Source: Arthrobacter sp. 24S4-2 (lineage in GTDB: Bacteria > Actinomycetota > Actinomycetes > Actinomycetales > Micrococcaceae). Taken from it: DNA of 64,000 nt. The DNA lies in assembly GCF_005280255.1 (NCBI RefSeq), contig NZ_CP040018.1:4712001-4776000 (forward strand), written 5' to 3'. Positions 16,796 through 24,680 of the stretch are shown in pieces (positions within the stretch are counted from its first letter, which is position 1; each line of letters starts with the position of its first letter). The translations under genes were made by a program, and so were the position numbers. The notes under the pieces are model-generated. The model made no database searches and had not been told where the DNA came from. It was given only the letters and a program-made list of their open reading frames with translations.

Positions 16796-17539
16796 GTGGC
16801 CAGCGAGTCGACCGCAAACACCGGAACGTCCATCAGCCAGCACCTTCATGAAATGGTGCTGAACAGCTCCGACGTCGAGCAATTCCTTCACGAACTGGCA
16901 CGGGTATCGGCGCGCAGCCTTTCCGAACCGGGAGACGCCGTCCTCTGCGGAATCACGCTGCTCCGGCACCGGAAGGCGGCCACCGTGGCCAGCAGCAGCC
17001 CGGAGGCCCAGGCCATGGACGAAATCCAGTACGCCTTTGGTGACGGCCCGTGCATGACCGCTTCGCGCGACCAGGTGACCGTCCACATCAGGGACCTTAC
17101 GGACCACGGCCGCTGGCCGAAGTACACCACCACCGTCCTGGGACACGGCGTCCGCTCGATCCTGGCCGTGCCATTCCAGCTCGACGGCGACACCAAGGCT
17201 GCGCTGAACCTCTATTCCCACCGCCCCGGCCGGTTCGAGGGCAAGGCGCTTGAACTCGCGGAGGATTTCGTCAGCCAAACCTCCATGGCACTCCGGCTGG
17301 CTGTGCGGTTCGCCCACTACAGCGAGACCGCGGACAACCTCAAGGCAACACTGGAGTCACGTACCGCCATCGACGTTGCCATTGGCATCATCATGGCCCA
17401 GAACCGCTGCAGCCAGGAGGATGCCTTTGAGCTGCTCAAAGCAGCTTCGAGTGCCCGCAACGTCAAGCTTCATGGTGTGGCCGCGGCCATTGTCGATTCC
17501 CTCGGCCAGGGCCCGGCGAGGACGCACTTCGAATTGTGA
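16796..17539 (+). CDS. GAF and ANTAR domain regulator
   Basis: A 247-residue cytosolic protein: GAF domain (about residues 20-165) followed by a C-terminal ANTAR RNA-binding domain (about 175-235; SRTAIDVAIGIIMAQNRCS then EDAFELLKAAS). ANTAR proteins bind paired stem-loops in nascent mRNA and prevent termination; the GAF domain would sense a ligand or redox state. GTG 16796 is used, since the GAF domain starts shortly after it; the upstream ribosome site is weak. It is not next to a kinase gene. Third member of the regulator-rich block at 10.6-17.5 kb. Confidence 0.85.
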   Translation: MASESTANTGTSISQHLHEMVLNSSDVEQFLHELARVSARSLSEPGDAVLCGITLLRHRKAATVASSSPEAQAMDEIQYAFGDGPCMTASRDQVTVHIRDLTDHGRWPKYTTTVLGHGVRSILAVPFQLDGDTKAALNLYSHRPGRFEGKALELAEDFVSQTSMALRLAVRFAHYSETADNLKATLESRTAIDVAIGIIMAQNRCSQEDAFELLKAASSARNVKLHGVAAAIVDSLGQGPARTHFEL

Positions 17540-17607
17540 AGGGACCGGCGCCTGCCGAAATGGGCCCAGGCAAAGGCCGTCCCGGCCAACGGCGCCGGAT
17601 CAGCCGC

Positions 17608-17652
17608 GCACTGATAAGTCAGGCATGAATAAGTCAGGCACTGATAAGTCGC
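17608..17652. repeat. 15-bp tandem repeat, three copies
   Basis: GCACTGATAAGTCAG (17608-17622), GCATGAATAAGTCAG (17623-17637) and GCACTGATAAGTCGC (17638-17652) follow one another without spacing. It lies between the GAF-ANTAR gene and the lacI promoter and is non-coding. Confidence 0.85.
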
Positions 17653-17666
17653 GCACGAAAGAGGCA

Positions 17667-17695
17667 TTGCGCCGCGGTGTGATGCATGCCATACT
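17667..17695 (+). promoter_or_regulatory. promoter of the lacI-type gene
   Basis: TTGCGC (17667-17672) and CATACT (17690-17695) are 17 bases apart. The start of transcription would fall inside the palindromic operator at 17698, consistent with self-repression. Confidence 0.5.
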
Positions 17696-17697
17696 TT

Positions 17698-17728
17698 TAT
17701 CGATTCGCATCGACGATGCGTATCGATA
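17698..17728 (+). promoter_or_regulatory. LacI-family operator upstream of lacI
   Basis: A 31-bp inverted repeat centred on base 17713 with a single mismatched pair; its core is CGCATCGACGATGCG. The segment CGATGCGTATCGA also appears, inverted, in the operator before the sugar-binding gene (18857), so one regulator probably binds both sites. Confidence 0.75.
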
Positions 17729-17795
17729 GCCGAAGCAACCCGCTTGGGAATCCGGGGAACCACCAAGCCGGAAACCACAAAGGAGGTCAGGAAGC

Positions 17796-18818
17796 GTGCC
17801 AACCAGCAAAGACGTCGCGGAAGCAGCCGGCGTGGCCCAAAGCACCGTTTCCTACGTCCTGAGCGGCAAGCGGCCCATCTCCGAAAAGACCCGCAAAAAG
17901 GTCGAGGCTGCCATTGAACAGCTGACCTATCAGCCCAACGCCGGGGCACGGGCCCTCGCCAGCCGCAGGACCCGCGTCATCGGCCTGGTCATCCCGTTCA
18001 TCCCTGAACTGGAGATGGCCTCGATCATGGAGTTCGTTTCCGTGATTGCCTCCACCGCCCGGCAGTACGACCACGACATCCTGCTGGTCACCGAGGACGA
18101 GGGGGCGGCCGGGCTCCGCCGGGTGGTCGGGCAGCAGATCTGCGACGGCCTGATCCTCATGCAGGTGGAAGACGAGGACGAACGCCTCCCCGTGGCCCGG
18201 ACCCTCAACGTCCCGGTGCTGCTGATCGGCATCCCCCGCGATCCCTCCGGGCTGGTCTGCATCGACGCGGACTTCGAAATGGCCGGTGAGCACTGCGTCC
18301 GGGACCTCGCCGCCGCGGGACACTCGGTTATCTCGATCATCGATTGGCAACCTGCCGTAGTGAACCGGCACGTGAACTATGTGGACCGGTTCATGAGCGG
18401 CGCCGACGCAGCAGCCAGCGCCCTCGGTGTGACGGTGCAGCACCTGCCGGGCGGCCCGGACCAGGCCATTATTGCGGATTCCGTGGACAAGGCCCTGGCC
18501 GCAACCCAAGGCGTGCCGGCATTCATCGCGCCTGACCGCACCGTCCAGGACATCCTCCGCCGGGCCCTTGCCTCCCGGGGCCTGACTCCGGGGGTGAATG
18601 TCTCCATCATCGGCAGTGCCACCCCCACGCTGGCCGAACTCCAGCCCATTCCGCTCTCAACCATCGACCTGCGCCCCACGGAAGTTTCCCGCCGGGCCGT
18701 GAAAATCATCTGCCAACTCCTCGAAGCCGACTCCCAGGGACCACACGAATCCCTGGAGTTAGTACCCACGGTCATAACGCACCGTTCCAGCACGCTCCGT
18801 CCACCCCACGGCGCCTAG
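17796..18818 (+). CDS. LacI family transcriptional regulator
   Basis: A 340-residue repressor: N-terminal HTH (residues 5-25, KDVAEAAGVAQSTVSYVLSG), hinge helix (YQPNAGARALASRRTR) and a PBP1-like effector domain (60-330). AAAGGAGG precedes GTG 17796. Palindromes of the same sequence family lie both before this gene and before the ABC transporter genes that follow, so it very likely represses itself and the transport-utilisation operon until a sugar or derivative binds. The effector is not readable; the ThuA/ThuB-like genes suggest a disaccharide or polyol. Confidence 0.9.
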   Translation: MPTSKDVAEAAGVAQSTVSYVLSGKRPISEKTRKKVEAAIEQLTYQPNAGARALASRRTRVIGLVIPFIPELEMASIMEFVSVIASTARQYDHDILLVTEDEGAAGLRRVVGQQICDGLILMQVEDEDERLPVARTLNVPVLLIGIPRDPSGLVCIDADFEMAGEHCVRDLAAAGHSVISIIDWQPAVVNRHVNYVDRFMSGADAAASALGVTVQHLPGGPDQAIIADSVDKALAATQGVPAFIAPDRTVQDILRRALASRGLTPGVNVSIIGSATPTLAELQPIPLSTIDLRPTEVSRRAVKIICQLLEADSQGPHESLELVPTVITHRSSTLRPPHGA

Positions 18819-18856
18819 CTCCAATCGCACCACCCGACCTGGTTTCTTTTTTGAAT

Positions 18857-18878
18857 ATCGTCGATACGCATCGACGAT
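18857..18878 (+). promoter_or_regulatory. LacI-family operator before the sugar ABC operon
   Basis: ATCGTCGAT and ATCGACGAT flank the four bases ACGC, a perfect inverted repeat apart from the centre. It contains CGATACGCATCG, the reverse complement of the core of the 17698 operator. It lies 32 bases before the start codon of the binding-protein gene. Confidence 0.75.
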
Positions 18879-18909
18879 TCGCAAAACCCAACAACACAAG
18901 GAACAGACA

Positions 18910-20085
18910 ATGAAGTCAGCAATCAGAAAGAACCGGCCACTCGCCGCAGGTGTCACAGCCCTCGTTGGCCTGCCCATCCTGCTTTCAGGCTGCGGCACGG
19001 CCGCCTCATCCTCCTCGGCGGAGTCCGTCTCGGAGATCTCCGTCATGGACTACTACAACAACGAACCGGACAAGTCCTTCATCGGCGATGCCCTGACTGC
19101 ATGCGGCACCAAGGCGGGCGTCACCATCAAGCGTGAGACGGTCCCGGGCAAATCACTGATCTCCAAAGTCCTCCAGCAGTCCTCATCAAAGACCCTGCCG
19201 GACGTGCTGATGCTGGACAACCCCGATCTGCAGCAGATCGCAGCCACGGGTGCCCTGGCTCCCCTCTCCGACTTCAACATCAGCACCGCCGATTTCGCTC
19301 CCGGCGTCCTTAGCGCCGGCACCTACAAAGACAAGGTGTATGGGCTGGCCCCGACGGTGAACACCATTGCCCTGTTCTACAACAAGGACCTCCTGGCCAA
19401 GGCCGGAGTCACCCCGCCCACCACGTGGGACGAGCTCAAAGCAGCGGCCACGAAGCTTACGGCCGGCGACCAGTACGGCCTGGCATTCAACGCCAACCCC
19501 ACCTATGAAGGCACCTGGCAGTTCCTGCCCGTCATGTGGTCCAACGGCGGCAACGAGAAGAACATCGATACCGAGGAAACGGCACAGGCCCTGCAGCTCT
19601 GGACCGACCTGGTCAAGGACGGTTCAGTTTCGTCCTCGGCCCTGAACTGGACGCAGGCTGACGTCAAGGACCAGTTCCTGGCCGGCAAGGCCGCCATGAT
19701 GGTCAACGGACCCTGGCAGATCCCTTCCCTCGACAAGCAGGCCTCGCTGCAGTACGGCGTGGTGAAGATCCCGGTCCGGGAAGCGGGCCAGACCGTGGTT
19801 GCTCCGCTGGGCGGCGAAGTATGGACCGTTCCGCAGACGGGGAACAAGGCCCGCCAGGCCAAGGCCGCCGAGGTGGTTTCCTGCCTCAACAGCGACGAAA
19901 ACCAGCTGGGCATGGCCAAGGTGCGGAACACCATCCCGTCCAAGACGACCCTGGCTGCCAAGTTCGCCGACGAGAACCCCAAGCTCGCCGTGTTCACCGA
20001 CCTGGTGAAGACGGCCCGGGCACGCACCGGCCAGCTGGGCGAGGGATGGCCGGCCCAGGCCACCAAGATCTACACCGCCATTTAG
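18910..20085 (+). CDS. sugar ABC transporter substrate-binding lipoprotein, ended by an in-frame amber codon
   Basis: A 391-residue extracellular solute-binding protein of the MalE/UgpB class (CUT1). Signal sequence and lipobox LLSGC lie at residues 24-28; KVYGLAPTVNTIALFYNKDL and NGGNEKNIDTEE are family landmarks. The frame stops at TAG 20083-20085 within the C-terminal helix and then continues in the same frame for 19 codons (TALTGKASPSEALKQAQGQ) to TAA 20143-20145. That tail is what the family normally has, so TAG probably replaced CAG (Gln). The product lacks about 20 residues; it may still fold, or the gene may be non-functional or misread at this base. First gene of the LacI-controlled operon. 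Confidence 0.88.
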   Translation: MKSAIRKNRPLAAGVTALVGLPILLSGCGTAASSSSAESVSEISVMDYYNNEPDKSFIGDALTACGTKAGVTIKRETVPGKSLISKVLQQSSSKTLPDVLMLDNPDLQQIAATGALAPLSDFNISTADFAPGVLSAGTYKDKVYGLAPTVNTIALFYNKDLLAKAGVTPPTTWDELKAAATKLTAGDQYGLAFNANPTYEGTWQFLPVMWSNGGNEKNIDTEETAQALQLWTDLVKDGSVSSSALNWTQADVKDQFLAGKAAMMVNGPWQIPSLDKQASLQYGVVKIPVREAGQTVVAPLGGEVWTVPQTGNKARQAKAAEVVSCLNSDENQLGMAKVRNTIPSKTTLAAKFADENPKLAVFTDLVKTARARTGQLGEGWPAQATKIYTAI

Positions 20086-20154
20086 ACGGCGCTGACCGGC
20101 AAGGCATCGCCGTCCGAGGCCCTCAAGCAAGCCCAGGGACAGTAAGCATCCGCC

Positions 20155-21180
20155 ATGTCACTGTCCACTGATTTGTCGCAGGCCACTCCCCCGAACGGGA
20201 AACCCGGCGCCGGGAAGGCCGGGGTCCGCAAGCCGGGCTCCGGCCTGGCCGGGGACGGGTCCGGGGCCACCGCGCCGGCGCCGCGGCGGCGGACCCGCCA
20301 GAGCCGCGAGCGCCTCTTCCAATGGCTGTTCCTTGTCCCCGCCGTGGTCTACATGGCGCTGTTCTTCGGCTACCCCGTGGTGAAGAACGTTGTGATGAGC
20401 TTCCAGGACTACACCACCGCCACGTTCTTCACCGGAGAAGCCCCTTGGGTGGGGCTGGCGAACTACGCGAAGGTGCTGTCGTCGTCGTTATTTTCCACGT
20501 CCCTGCTCAACACGGCACTTTTCACCATCGGCTCGATCGCCGGCCAGTTCGTGATCGGCCTCGCGCTGGCTATCTTCTTCCAGCGGAAGTTCCCGCTCAA
20601 CGGGATCCTGCGGAGCCTGCTGCTGCTGCCGTGGCTGTTGCCGCTGATCGTCTCGAGCGCGGTGTGGCGCTGGATCCTGGACAAGGACAGCGGCGCGCTG
20701 AACCGTTTCCTTGGCGATCTGCACATCGTGGACACCGGCGTGCCGTGGCTGACCAGCACATCGCTGGCGCTGATCGCCGTCGTCGGGGTGAACATCTGGA
20801 TCGGCATCCCGTTCAACCTGACCATCCTTTACGGCGGCCTGCAGGAAATCCCGGACGAACTCTACGAGGCCGGCTCCCTGGACGGCGCCACCGGCTGGAA
20901 GGCGTTCCGGCACATCACATCGCCCATGCTCCGGCCGGTGGTGAGCGTAGTCCTGGTGCTCGGCGTCGTATACACCCTCAAGGTGCTGGACATCATCCTG
21001 GGCCTGACCAACGGCGGTCCTGCGAACTCCACGCAGACCATTGCGACACAGTCCTACGCGCTCTCCTTCCAGGAGTTCAAGTTCGGCGAGGGCGCCGCGC
21101 TGGGCAACATCCTGGTGATCATTTCGCTGGTGTTCGCTGTGCTGTACCTGCGTGCCAGCCGGCGAGCCGTTGATGAGTGA
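20155..21180 (+). CDS. sugar ABC transporter permease, MalF type
   Basis: A 341-residue permease of the CUT1 family. A 50-residue Gly/Ala/Arg-rich cytosolic N-terminus precedes six membrane helices. The EAA loop that docks on the ATPase is present (ELYEAGSLDGATGWKAFRHI). ATG 20155 follows the full-length end of the binding-protein frame by nine bases. It pairs with the next permease. No ATPase gene is in the operon; actinobacterial CUT1 systems usually share one MsiK-type ATPase encoded elsewhere. Confidence 0.88.
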   Translation: MSLSTDLSQATPPNGKPGAGKAGVRKPGSGLAGDGSGATAPAPRRRTRQSRERLFQWLFLVPAVVYMALFFGYPVVKNVVMSFQDYTTATFFTGEAPWVGLANYAKVLSSSLFSTSLLNTALFTIGSIAGQFVIGLALAIFFQRKFPLNGILRSLLLLPWLLPLIVSSAVWRWILDKDSGALNRFLGDLHIVDTGVPWLTSTSLALIAVVGVNIWIGIPFNLTILYGGLQEIPDELYEAGSLDGATGWKAFRHITSPMLRPVVSVVLVLGVVYTLKVLDIILGLTNGGPANSTQTIATQSYALSFQEFKFGEGAALGNILVIISLVFAVLYLRASRRAVDE

Positions 21181-21187
21181 GGAAACC

Positions 21188-22093
21188 ATGACGACGACGA
21201 ATCCCACCTCCCGAACGGACGCCGCCGGCCGCGGCGGACAGAAGACCTCCGGCGGCGCACGCCGCCACACGGGGACCGGGCCTGCGCCGGACCGCAGGAA
21301 CTGGGGATCCACGGCGCTGGCCATCCTCTTCCTGGCCATCATGCTGTTCCCGGTCTACTGGATGGTCAACGCGTCGCTGCAGCCCAACGGCACCACCCTG
21401 GAAACATCGTGGCTGCCGCTGAAACCGGACTTCACCGGCTATGCCACCGCCATCAGGGAACAGGGCGGCAACCTCGGCACCAGCCTGGTCATTTCGCTCG
21501 GCAGCGTGGCCCTGAGCCTGGCCATCGCCGCTCCGGCGGCGTATGCCCTGGCCTACTTCAAGGTCCGCGGCGCCGGCATCGTGCTGTTCGCCATCCTGAT
21601 CAGCCAGATGATCCCCGGGATCGTGGTGGCCAACGCCCTGTACACGGCCTACAACGACCTGGGCCTGCTCAACTCCATCCCGGGCCTGATCCTGGCGGAC
21701 TCGGCGCACGGCATTCCGTTTGCGATCCTGATCATCCGGGCGTTCATGAACGGCATGCCCGCCTCGGTCATCGAGGCGGCCCGGGTGGACGGTGCCGGCC
21801 ACCTCCGCGCCTTCTGGTCCATCGTGCTGCCGCTGAGCCGGAACTCGCTCATCACCGCGGGGCTGTTCACGTTCCTGTTCGCCTGGAGCGACTTCCTGTT
21901 CGCCCTGACCCTGACCACCACCGAAGCCGTACGCCCGGTGACGCTGGGCATCTTCCAGTACATCGGTGCCTACGTGAACGACTGGAGCTCGGTCATGGCG
22001 ACGGCGGTGCTAGCCTCCATCCCGGCCATCATCCTGCTGGTTGCCGCCCAGAAGTACATTGCGGCGGGCACAGCCGGCGGAGCCGTTAAGTGA
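21188..22093 (+). CDS. sugar ABC transporter permease, MalG type
   Basis: A 301-residue partner permease. A polar N-terminus of about 45 residues is followed by six helices, with the EAA motif in VIEAARVDGAGHLRAFWSIVLPL. ATG 21188 is chosen for its ribosome site GAGGAAACC directly after the stop of the MalF-type gene; an upstream GTG would overlap that gene. The stop codon lies inside the first copy of a 16-bp tandem repeat. Confidence 0.88.
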   Translation: MTTTNPTSRTDAAGRGGQKTSGGARRHTGTGPAPDRRNWGSTALAILFLAIMLFPVYWMVNASLQPNGTTLETSWLPLKPDFTGYATAIREQGGNLGTSLVISLGSVALSLAIAAPAAYALAYFKVRGAGIVLFAILISQMIPGIVVANALYTAYNDLGLLNSIPGLILADSAHGIPFAILIIRAFMNGMPASVIEAARVDGAGHLRAFWSIVLPLSRNSLITAGLFTFLFAWSDFLFALTLTTTEAVRPVTLGIFQYIGAYVNDWSSVMATAVLASIPAIILLVAAQKYIAAGTAGGAVK

Positions 22094-22129
22094 CAGCGCC
22101 GTTAAGTGACAGCGCCGTTAAGTGACAGC
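22082..22129. repeat. 16-bp tandem repeat, three copies
   Basis: GCCGTTAAGTGACAGC occurs three times head to tail (22082, 22098, 22114) with a fourth decayed copy after 22130. The first copy contains the last codons and the TGA of the MalG-type permease; the others extend into the gap before thuA. Copies are identical, so the expansion is recent. Confidence 0.92.
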
Positions 22130-22205
22130 CGTTTAAGTAGCGGCGCCGGCACGTGACCAGTTTTTCAACTCTTCCGACCATCTATTTCTTTCAAGGAGAA
22201 ACCCC

Positions 22206-22994
22206 ATGACCACGCAGGCAACCCCGCAGGACGGACCCGTTCGCGTCACCGTCTGGAGCGAGAACCGGCACGAAAAGCGCGACGAACTCGTTGCCCGCCT
22301 TTACCCGGACGGCATGCACGGCGCCGTCAAGGCCGGCATCGAGGAGAACCTCGGCGCCAAGGTCAGCGTCCGCACCGCCACGCTGGACGAACCCGAGCAC
22401 GGCCTCACCGAGGAAGTCCTGGCCAACACCGACGTGTTGACGTGGTGGGGGCACATGTCCCACGGCGATGTCGACGACGAGATCGTGGAGCGCGTGCACC
22501 GCCATGTCCTCGCCGGCATGGGCCTGATCGTCCTCCACTCCGGGCACTGGTCCAAGATCTTCACCAAGCTCATGGGCACGTCCTGCACGCTGCGCTGGCG
22601 TTCCGAGCAGGACCGTGAACTCGTCTGGACCGTTGATCCCACGCACCCCATCGCCAAGGGCGTGCCGCACCCCATCGTGATCGACCAGCAGGAAATGTAC
22701 GGCGAATTCTTCGACATCCCCACCCCCGAAGAGCTCGTGTTCATCAGTTCCTTCAGCGGCGGCGAGGTGTTCCGCTCGGGATGCACGTTCCGCCGCGGCC
22801 ATGGCAAGATCTTCTTCTTCAGCCCGGGCGACCAGGACTACCCCGTCTACCACCACAAGGACGTCCGCCGGGTCATCGCCAACGCCGTCGAATGGGCAGT
22901 CACCGACCGCCCCGAGCGCGCCTACCCCGAACTGCTGCGCTACGACACCAACGATTTCTTCAACGGCAAGAGCTACCAGGGAGCCAACGCGTGA
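22206..22994 (+). CDS. thuA: ThuA domain protein
   Basis: A 262-residue protein of the ThuA (trehalose utilisation) family, a glutamine-amidotransferase-like fold. Visible landmarks are VTVWSENRHEK at the start, TWWGHMSHGDVDDEIV, GMGLIVLHSGHWS and a late GHGKIFFFSPGDQDYPVYHH. In rhizobia ThuA acts with ThuB in oxidative catabolism of trehalose and related disaccharides. AAGGAG precedes ATG 22206. Its stop overlaps the start of the ThuB-like gene by four bases, so translation is coupled. The true substrate here could be another glucoside. Confidence 0.85.
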   Translation: MTTQATPQDGPVRVTVWSENRHEKRDELVARLYPDGMHGAVKAGIEENLGAKVSVRTATLDEPEHGLTEEVLANTDVLTWWGHMSHGDVDDEIVERVHRHVLAGMGLIVLHSGHWSKIFTKLMGTSCTLRWRSEQDRELVWTVDPTHPIAKGVPHPIVIDQQEMYGEFFDIPTPEELVFISSFSGGEVFRSGCTFRRGHGKIFFFSPGDQDYPVYHHKDVRRVIANAVEWAVTDRPERAYPELLRYDTNDFFNGKSYQGANA

Positions 22995-24112
22995 GCACCC
23001 CCTTCGCCACCATCCCCGACGACGGCACTCCGCTGCGCGTCGTCGTCGTCGGCGCCGGCGGCATGGGCCGCGCCTGGCTGAACGCCGTCGAACAGTCGCC
23101 GCTGGCGGAACTGGCCGGCATCGTGGACCTTGACCTGGAGGCCGCCCGCGCGGCGGCCGTCGCCATCGGCCGGCCGGATCTTCCGGTGGGGACCGGCACC
23201 GCAGCGCTGGCATCCGACGTCGGCGCCAGGGCCGTCATCAACGTCACCGTCCCGGCCGCGCACCACCCAGTCACAACCGAGGCGCTGGCCGCCGGGCTGC
23301 CGGTCCTGGGCGAAAAGCCCGTTGCCTCCACGGTGTCGCAGGGCCTGTCCCTCGCCGCGGCCGCGCAACTCTCCGGCCAGCTCTTTATGGTCAGCCAGTC
23401 GCGCCGCTACAACCGGCAGCTGTTCGAGGCGAAGCGGCTGGCGTCCTCGCTGGGCAACGTGGGGATCGTGTCGGCCGAGTTCTTCAAAGCCCCGCATTTC
23501 GGCGGTTTCCGTGACGCCATGGACCACCCGCTGCTGCTGGACATGGCCATCCACCAGTTCGACATGGCCCGGTTCCTGCTTGACGCCGATCCGGTGTCGG
23601 TGTTCTGCGAGGAGTACAACCCGTCCTGGAGCTGGTACCGCGGCGATGCCGGGGCCAGCGCCATCTTCGAGATGACCGGCGGGGAGCGCTTCGTCTTCAC
23701 CGGCAGTTGGTGCAGCCCCGGGCAGGAGACATCCTGGAACGCTTCGTGGCGGATCAGCGGCGAACACGGCACCGTCCTGTGGGACGGCGACAACGAACCC
23801 ACCGTGGAATCCGCCCAGGCGGCCGCCGCGGCGCCAGGCGCGGATCCCGGGCAGGACATCGGCGGTTCGCTGCGGGACTTCGTGGCCGCGCTCCGGACCG
23901 GGAGCACCCCGATGGGACAGGTCCACCGGAACATCATGAGCTTGGCCATGGTGGAGGCCGCCGTCCTTAGCGCCGCGACCGGAACCAGGGTCTCCGTGGA
24001 TGCCCTGCTGGAGGAGTCCTACGCGGAGGCCATCCTGGCTGAGCGCGATCCGGGAGTGCTGGAGATCCTGAAGGCCTGGCCGTCCGTCCGGGCCGCCCTG
24101 TCCGCGATCTAG
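22991..24112 (+). CDS. Gfo/Idh/MocA family dehydrogenase, ThuB-like
   Basis: A 373-residue NAD(P)-dependent sugar oxidoreductase. The Rossmann motif VVGAGGMGRAW is near residue 20, EKPVAST is the cofactor/catalytic Lys motif and MDHPLLLDMAIHQFDMAR holds the second-domain conserved His. GTG 22991 overlaps the thuA stop (GTGA). Together with thuA and the transporter it suggests uptake and oxidation, for example at C3, of a disaccharide or polyol. The 3' end lies in a 30-bp tandem duplication shared with the convergent gene. Confidence 0.85.
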   Translation: MSTPFATIPDDGTPLRVVVVGAGGMGRAWLNAVEQSPLAELAGIVDLDLEAARAAAVAIGRPDLPVGTGTAALASDVGARAVINVTVPAAHHPVTTEALAAGLPVLGEKPVASTVSQGLSLAAAAQLSGQLFMVSQSRRYNRQLFEAKRLASSLGNVGIVSAEFFKAPHFGGFRDAMDHPLLLDMAIHQFDMARFLLDADPVSVFCEEYNPSWSWYRGDAGASAIFEMTGGERFVFTGSWCSPGQETSWNASWRISGEHGTVLWDGDNEPTVESAQAAAAAPGADPGQDIGGSLRDFVAALRTGSTPMGQVHRNIMSLAMVEAAVLSAATGTRVSVDALLEESYAEAILAERDPGVLEILKAWPSVRAALSAI

Positions 24113-24142
24113 CCTGTCCGGGCCGCCCTGTCCGCGACCTAG
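24083..24142. repeat. 30-bp tandem duplication spanning two convergent stop codons
   Basis: Two adjacent copies (24083-24112 and 24113-24142) of a unit ending CTGTCCGCGATCTAG or CTGTCCGCGACCTAG differ at a few positions. The first copy supplies the end and TAG of the ThuB-like gene. The second, read on the other strand, supplies the last codon and stop of the DUF3592-like gene. Confidence 0.88.
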
Positions 24143-24543
24143 AACATCGGCAGCAGGAACCCGGACACCATGGCTGCCGCTCCGATGCCGGTCAGGATCC
24201 AGCCAAGGACGCCGGCTGCCTCCCCGCGGATCTCGGGCGCCGTGGTCCGCCAGCGGGTGGGCGTCTTCACGGCGTAATGAATGGTGACGGCGTCCCCCGG
24301 CGCCATGTGGCGGATGTCATGCGGGGACATGGGCGCGTTATGGACCTGGTAGTGGTGGTCGTACCAGCGGAACCCCACGCCGCTCTCGTCGGAGTACACC
24401 ACGCCCTCCGACTCGATCCACTGATCATCGAAGCGCCTCATTGTCCCGACGACCACGAGGAGGATCAGGCCGGCAGGCAGGCAAATCCAGGTCAGCACTT
24501 CCAGGATGGGACCTGCAATGTCGAGAACTCCGGGCATGGTCAT
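24139..24543 (-). CDS. DUF3592-like membrane protein
   Basis: A 134-residue protein with an N-terminal hydrophobic helix, a central soluble part (WIESEGVVYSDESGVGFRWYDHHYQV then GDAVTIHY) and a C-terminal helix. That helix-domain-helix order and the VTIHYAVKTPTRW motif fit DUF3592-type envelope proteins of unknown function. ATG 24543 has GGGAA upstream; the frame extends to 24564. It is convergent with the ThuB-like gene, with 26 bases between stop codons. Confidence 0.65.
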   Translation of the reverse strand: MTMPGVLDIAGPILEVLTWICLPAGLILLVVVGTMRRFDDQWIESEGVVYSDESGVGFRWYDHHYQVHNAPMSPHDIRHMAPGDAVTIHYAVKTPTRWRTTAPEIRGEAAGVLGWILTGIGAAAMVSGFLLPMF

Positions 24544-24616
24544 GATGCTACCGTTCCCGCGCATTTACGGGCCACATCCGCCGGACGCCCCAGGGCGGGC
24601 CACGAGCCCGGCCGAC

Positions 24617-24650
24617 GTGCCACACCAAGGACCGTGCCACACTAAGGACT
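24617..24650. repeat. 17-bp tandem repeat, two copies
   Basis: GTGCCACACCAAGGACC (24617-24633) and GTGCCACACTAAGGACT (24634-24650) are adjacent and differ at two positions. They lie in the divergent region 31 bases before the P-type ATPase gene and could be part of its promoter region. Confidence 0.85.
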
Positions 24651-24680
24651 AAGAGCGGCGTATGCCTAAGGGAGCAACAC

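Noticed and set aside
17608..17652. Possible CRISPR array
   Set aside because: Units are adjacent without spacers, only 15 bp long and three in number; no cas genes are present. The other short repeats fail for the same reason.
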